A program made the translations under genes and the position numbers. Source: Clostridia bacterium (lineage in GTDB: Bacteria; Bacillota; Clostridia; Christensenellales; DUVY01). From it: a stretch of 5,814 nt of DNA. Below the pieces are notes generated by a model. That model made no database searches. It worked only from the letters and a program-made list of their open reading frames with translations, and was not told the DNA's origin. The stretch lies in NCBI GenBank assembly GCA_026001225.1, contig BNZQ01000083.1, forward strand, positions 1 to 5,814. Reading direction: 5' to 3'. Shown here in pieces: positions 5,459-5,814 of the stretch. Position 1 is the stretch's first letter. Each line of letters opens with the position of its first letter.

Positions 5459-5502
5459 GTTCGATGCAAGCGGCCGCCGGAGGCGGACATTTGATATCGA
5501 AC
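5459..5502. repeat. 44-nt nested stem-loop in the right part of the 148-bp unit
   Basis: GTTCGAT (5459-5465) is complementary to ATCGAAC (5496-5502). Inside this arm CAA and TTG can pair past a small internal loop, and the tip forms CCGCC-GGA-GGCGG. Being symmetrical, it could form in either strand's RNA or as a cruciform. It is repeated at 5607-5650 and 5755-5798 without change. Confidence 0.6.
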
Positions 5503-5510
5503 GAGGGGTA

Positions 5511-5597
5511 ATGCAATATATGTGTCCCGCACCGACAGACGCGGCGAACGGCGATAAGCCGTTCGGGGTTCGCGTAAGCGAACGGCCCGTTATTTAA
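5511..5597 (+). other. Candidate 28-codon small ORF spanning a repeat junction (second copy 5659-5745)
   Basis: ATG at 5511 opens a frame of 28 residues, with a second in-frame ATG at 5520. It ends in NGDKPFGVRVSERPVI and a TAA at 5595-5597. A GAGGGG motif lies about 9 nt before the second ATG. The next copy (5659-5745) encodes the same peptide, its only base change being synonymous (GCA to GCG, both Ala), and its upstream motif is GAGAGG. No homology is recognised. Because the DNA repeat itself conserves the frame, coding is only a possibility. Confidence 0.2.
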
Positions 5598-5814
5598 TTG
5601 CCCGAAGTTCGATGCAAGCGGCCGCCGGAGGCGGACATTTGATATCGAACGAGAGGTAATGCAATATATGTGTCCCGCGCCGACAGACGCGGCGAACGGC
5701 GATAAGCCGTTCGGGGTTCGCGTAAGCGAACGGCCCGTTATTTAATTGCCCGAAGTTCGATGCAAGCGGCCGCCGGAGGCGGACATTTGATATCGAACGA
5801 GGGGTAATGCAATA

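Larger units (their letters stand above)
5399..5814. repeat. 148-bp tandem repeat array, at least 2.8 copies, continuing beyond the window
   Basis: Copies begin at 5399, 5547 and 5695, each starting AACGGCGATAAGCCGTT; the third is cut by the window end at 120 bp. The only differences I see are G to A in the GAGGGG motif of copy 2 (GAGAGG, around 5654) and CCCGCACCG versus CCCGCGCCG (around 5530 and 5678). The period is exactly 148 and not a multiple of three. Each unit holds three potential stem-loops, and the core GTTCG or its complement CGAAC occurs six times per full unit. The stretch from 5376 to 5814 contains no conventional gene. The near-identity implies recent expansion or homogenisation. 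The function is unknown: a structured RNA, a REP/BIME-like element or a protein-binding array are all possible. Confidence 0.95.

Noticed and set aside
5399..5502. LexA/SOS box or integron attC site
   Set aside because: The GTTCG/CGAAC arms are not spaced as in a Gram-positive SOS box (GAAC, four bases, GTTC). The units are identical rather than carrying different cassettes, and no integrase is present.
5482..5520. Plus-strand promoter in each repeat (TTGATA followed by AATATA/TATATG)
   Set aside because: TTGATA is a good -35 match, but the -10 candidates match poorly at 17-18 bp and reasonably only at 20 bp, so it is not called as a feature.
5399..5814. CRISPR array
   Set aside because: The whole 148-bp unit is repeated. 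There are no short direct repeats separated by unique spacers, and no cas gene is in view.

Overview
The window reads as chromosomal DNA from a Gram-positive, Bacillota-like bacterium, most likely an uncultured member of the Clostridia. The basis is the gene content and order: an ylmE/yggS-type gene, sepF, lspA, an rluD-type pseudouridine synthase, pyrB and pyrC in a row, the relative order these genes have in Bacillus subtilis. SepF and a stand-alone pyrB next to a type I dihydroorotase also point to Bacillota. The genus cannot be told from this stretch. Every recognisable gene lies on the minus strand, so transcription runs from high to low coordinates.

Layout in the direction of transcription. 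Positions 5814 to about 5399 hold no conventional gene. They are a near-perfect 148-bp tandem repeat (at least 2.8 copies, running off the window end), rich in nested inverted repeats. The array stops 23 bp before yggS (5375-4611, pyridoxal-phosphate homeostasis). Then come sepF (4562-4215, cell division), lspA (4096-3596, lipoprotein signal peptidase), an rluD-type gene (3475-2582, rRNA pseudouridylation), pyrB (2531-1620, aspartate carbamoyltransferase), pyrC (1503-217, dihydroorotase) and the first 57 codons of a membrane protein resembling EamA-type transporters (172 to beyond the left edge).

How the genes relate. PyrB and PyrC catalyse consecutive steps of de novo pyrimidine synthesis: carbamoyl phosphate plus aspartate to carbamoyl aspartate, then ring closure to dihydroorotate. 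YggS, SepF, LspA and RluD are housekeeping proteins that share a neighbourhood rather than a pathway. Compared with B. subtilis the block is condensed: ylmG, ylmH, divIVA, ileS and ylyA are missing between sepF and lspA, and pyrR and pyrP are missing between rluD and pyrB. A candidate promoter fills the 50-bp gap before pyrB and would give an almost leaderless transcript.

The coding part is ordinary. The least explained parts are the 148-bp array with its short conserved reading frame, the degenerate heptanucleotide repeats that follow stop codons in the intergenic gaps, a short SepF without the usual membrane-targeting helix, and the absence of clear Shine-Dalgarno sites in front of yggS, lspA and pyrB. 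No CRISPR array, tRNA, rRNA, transposase or phage gene was seen.
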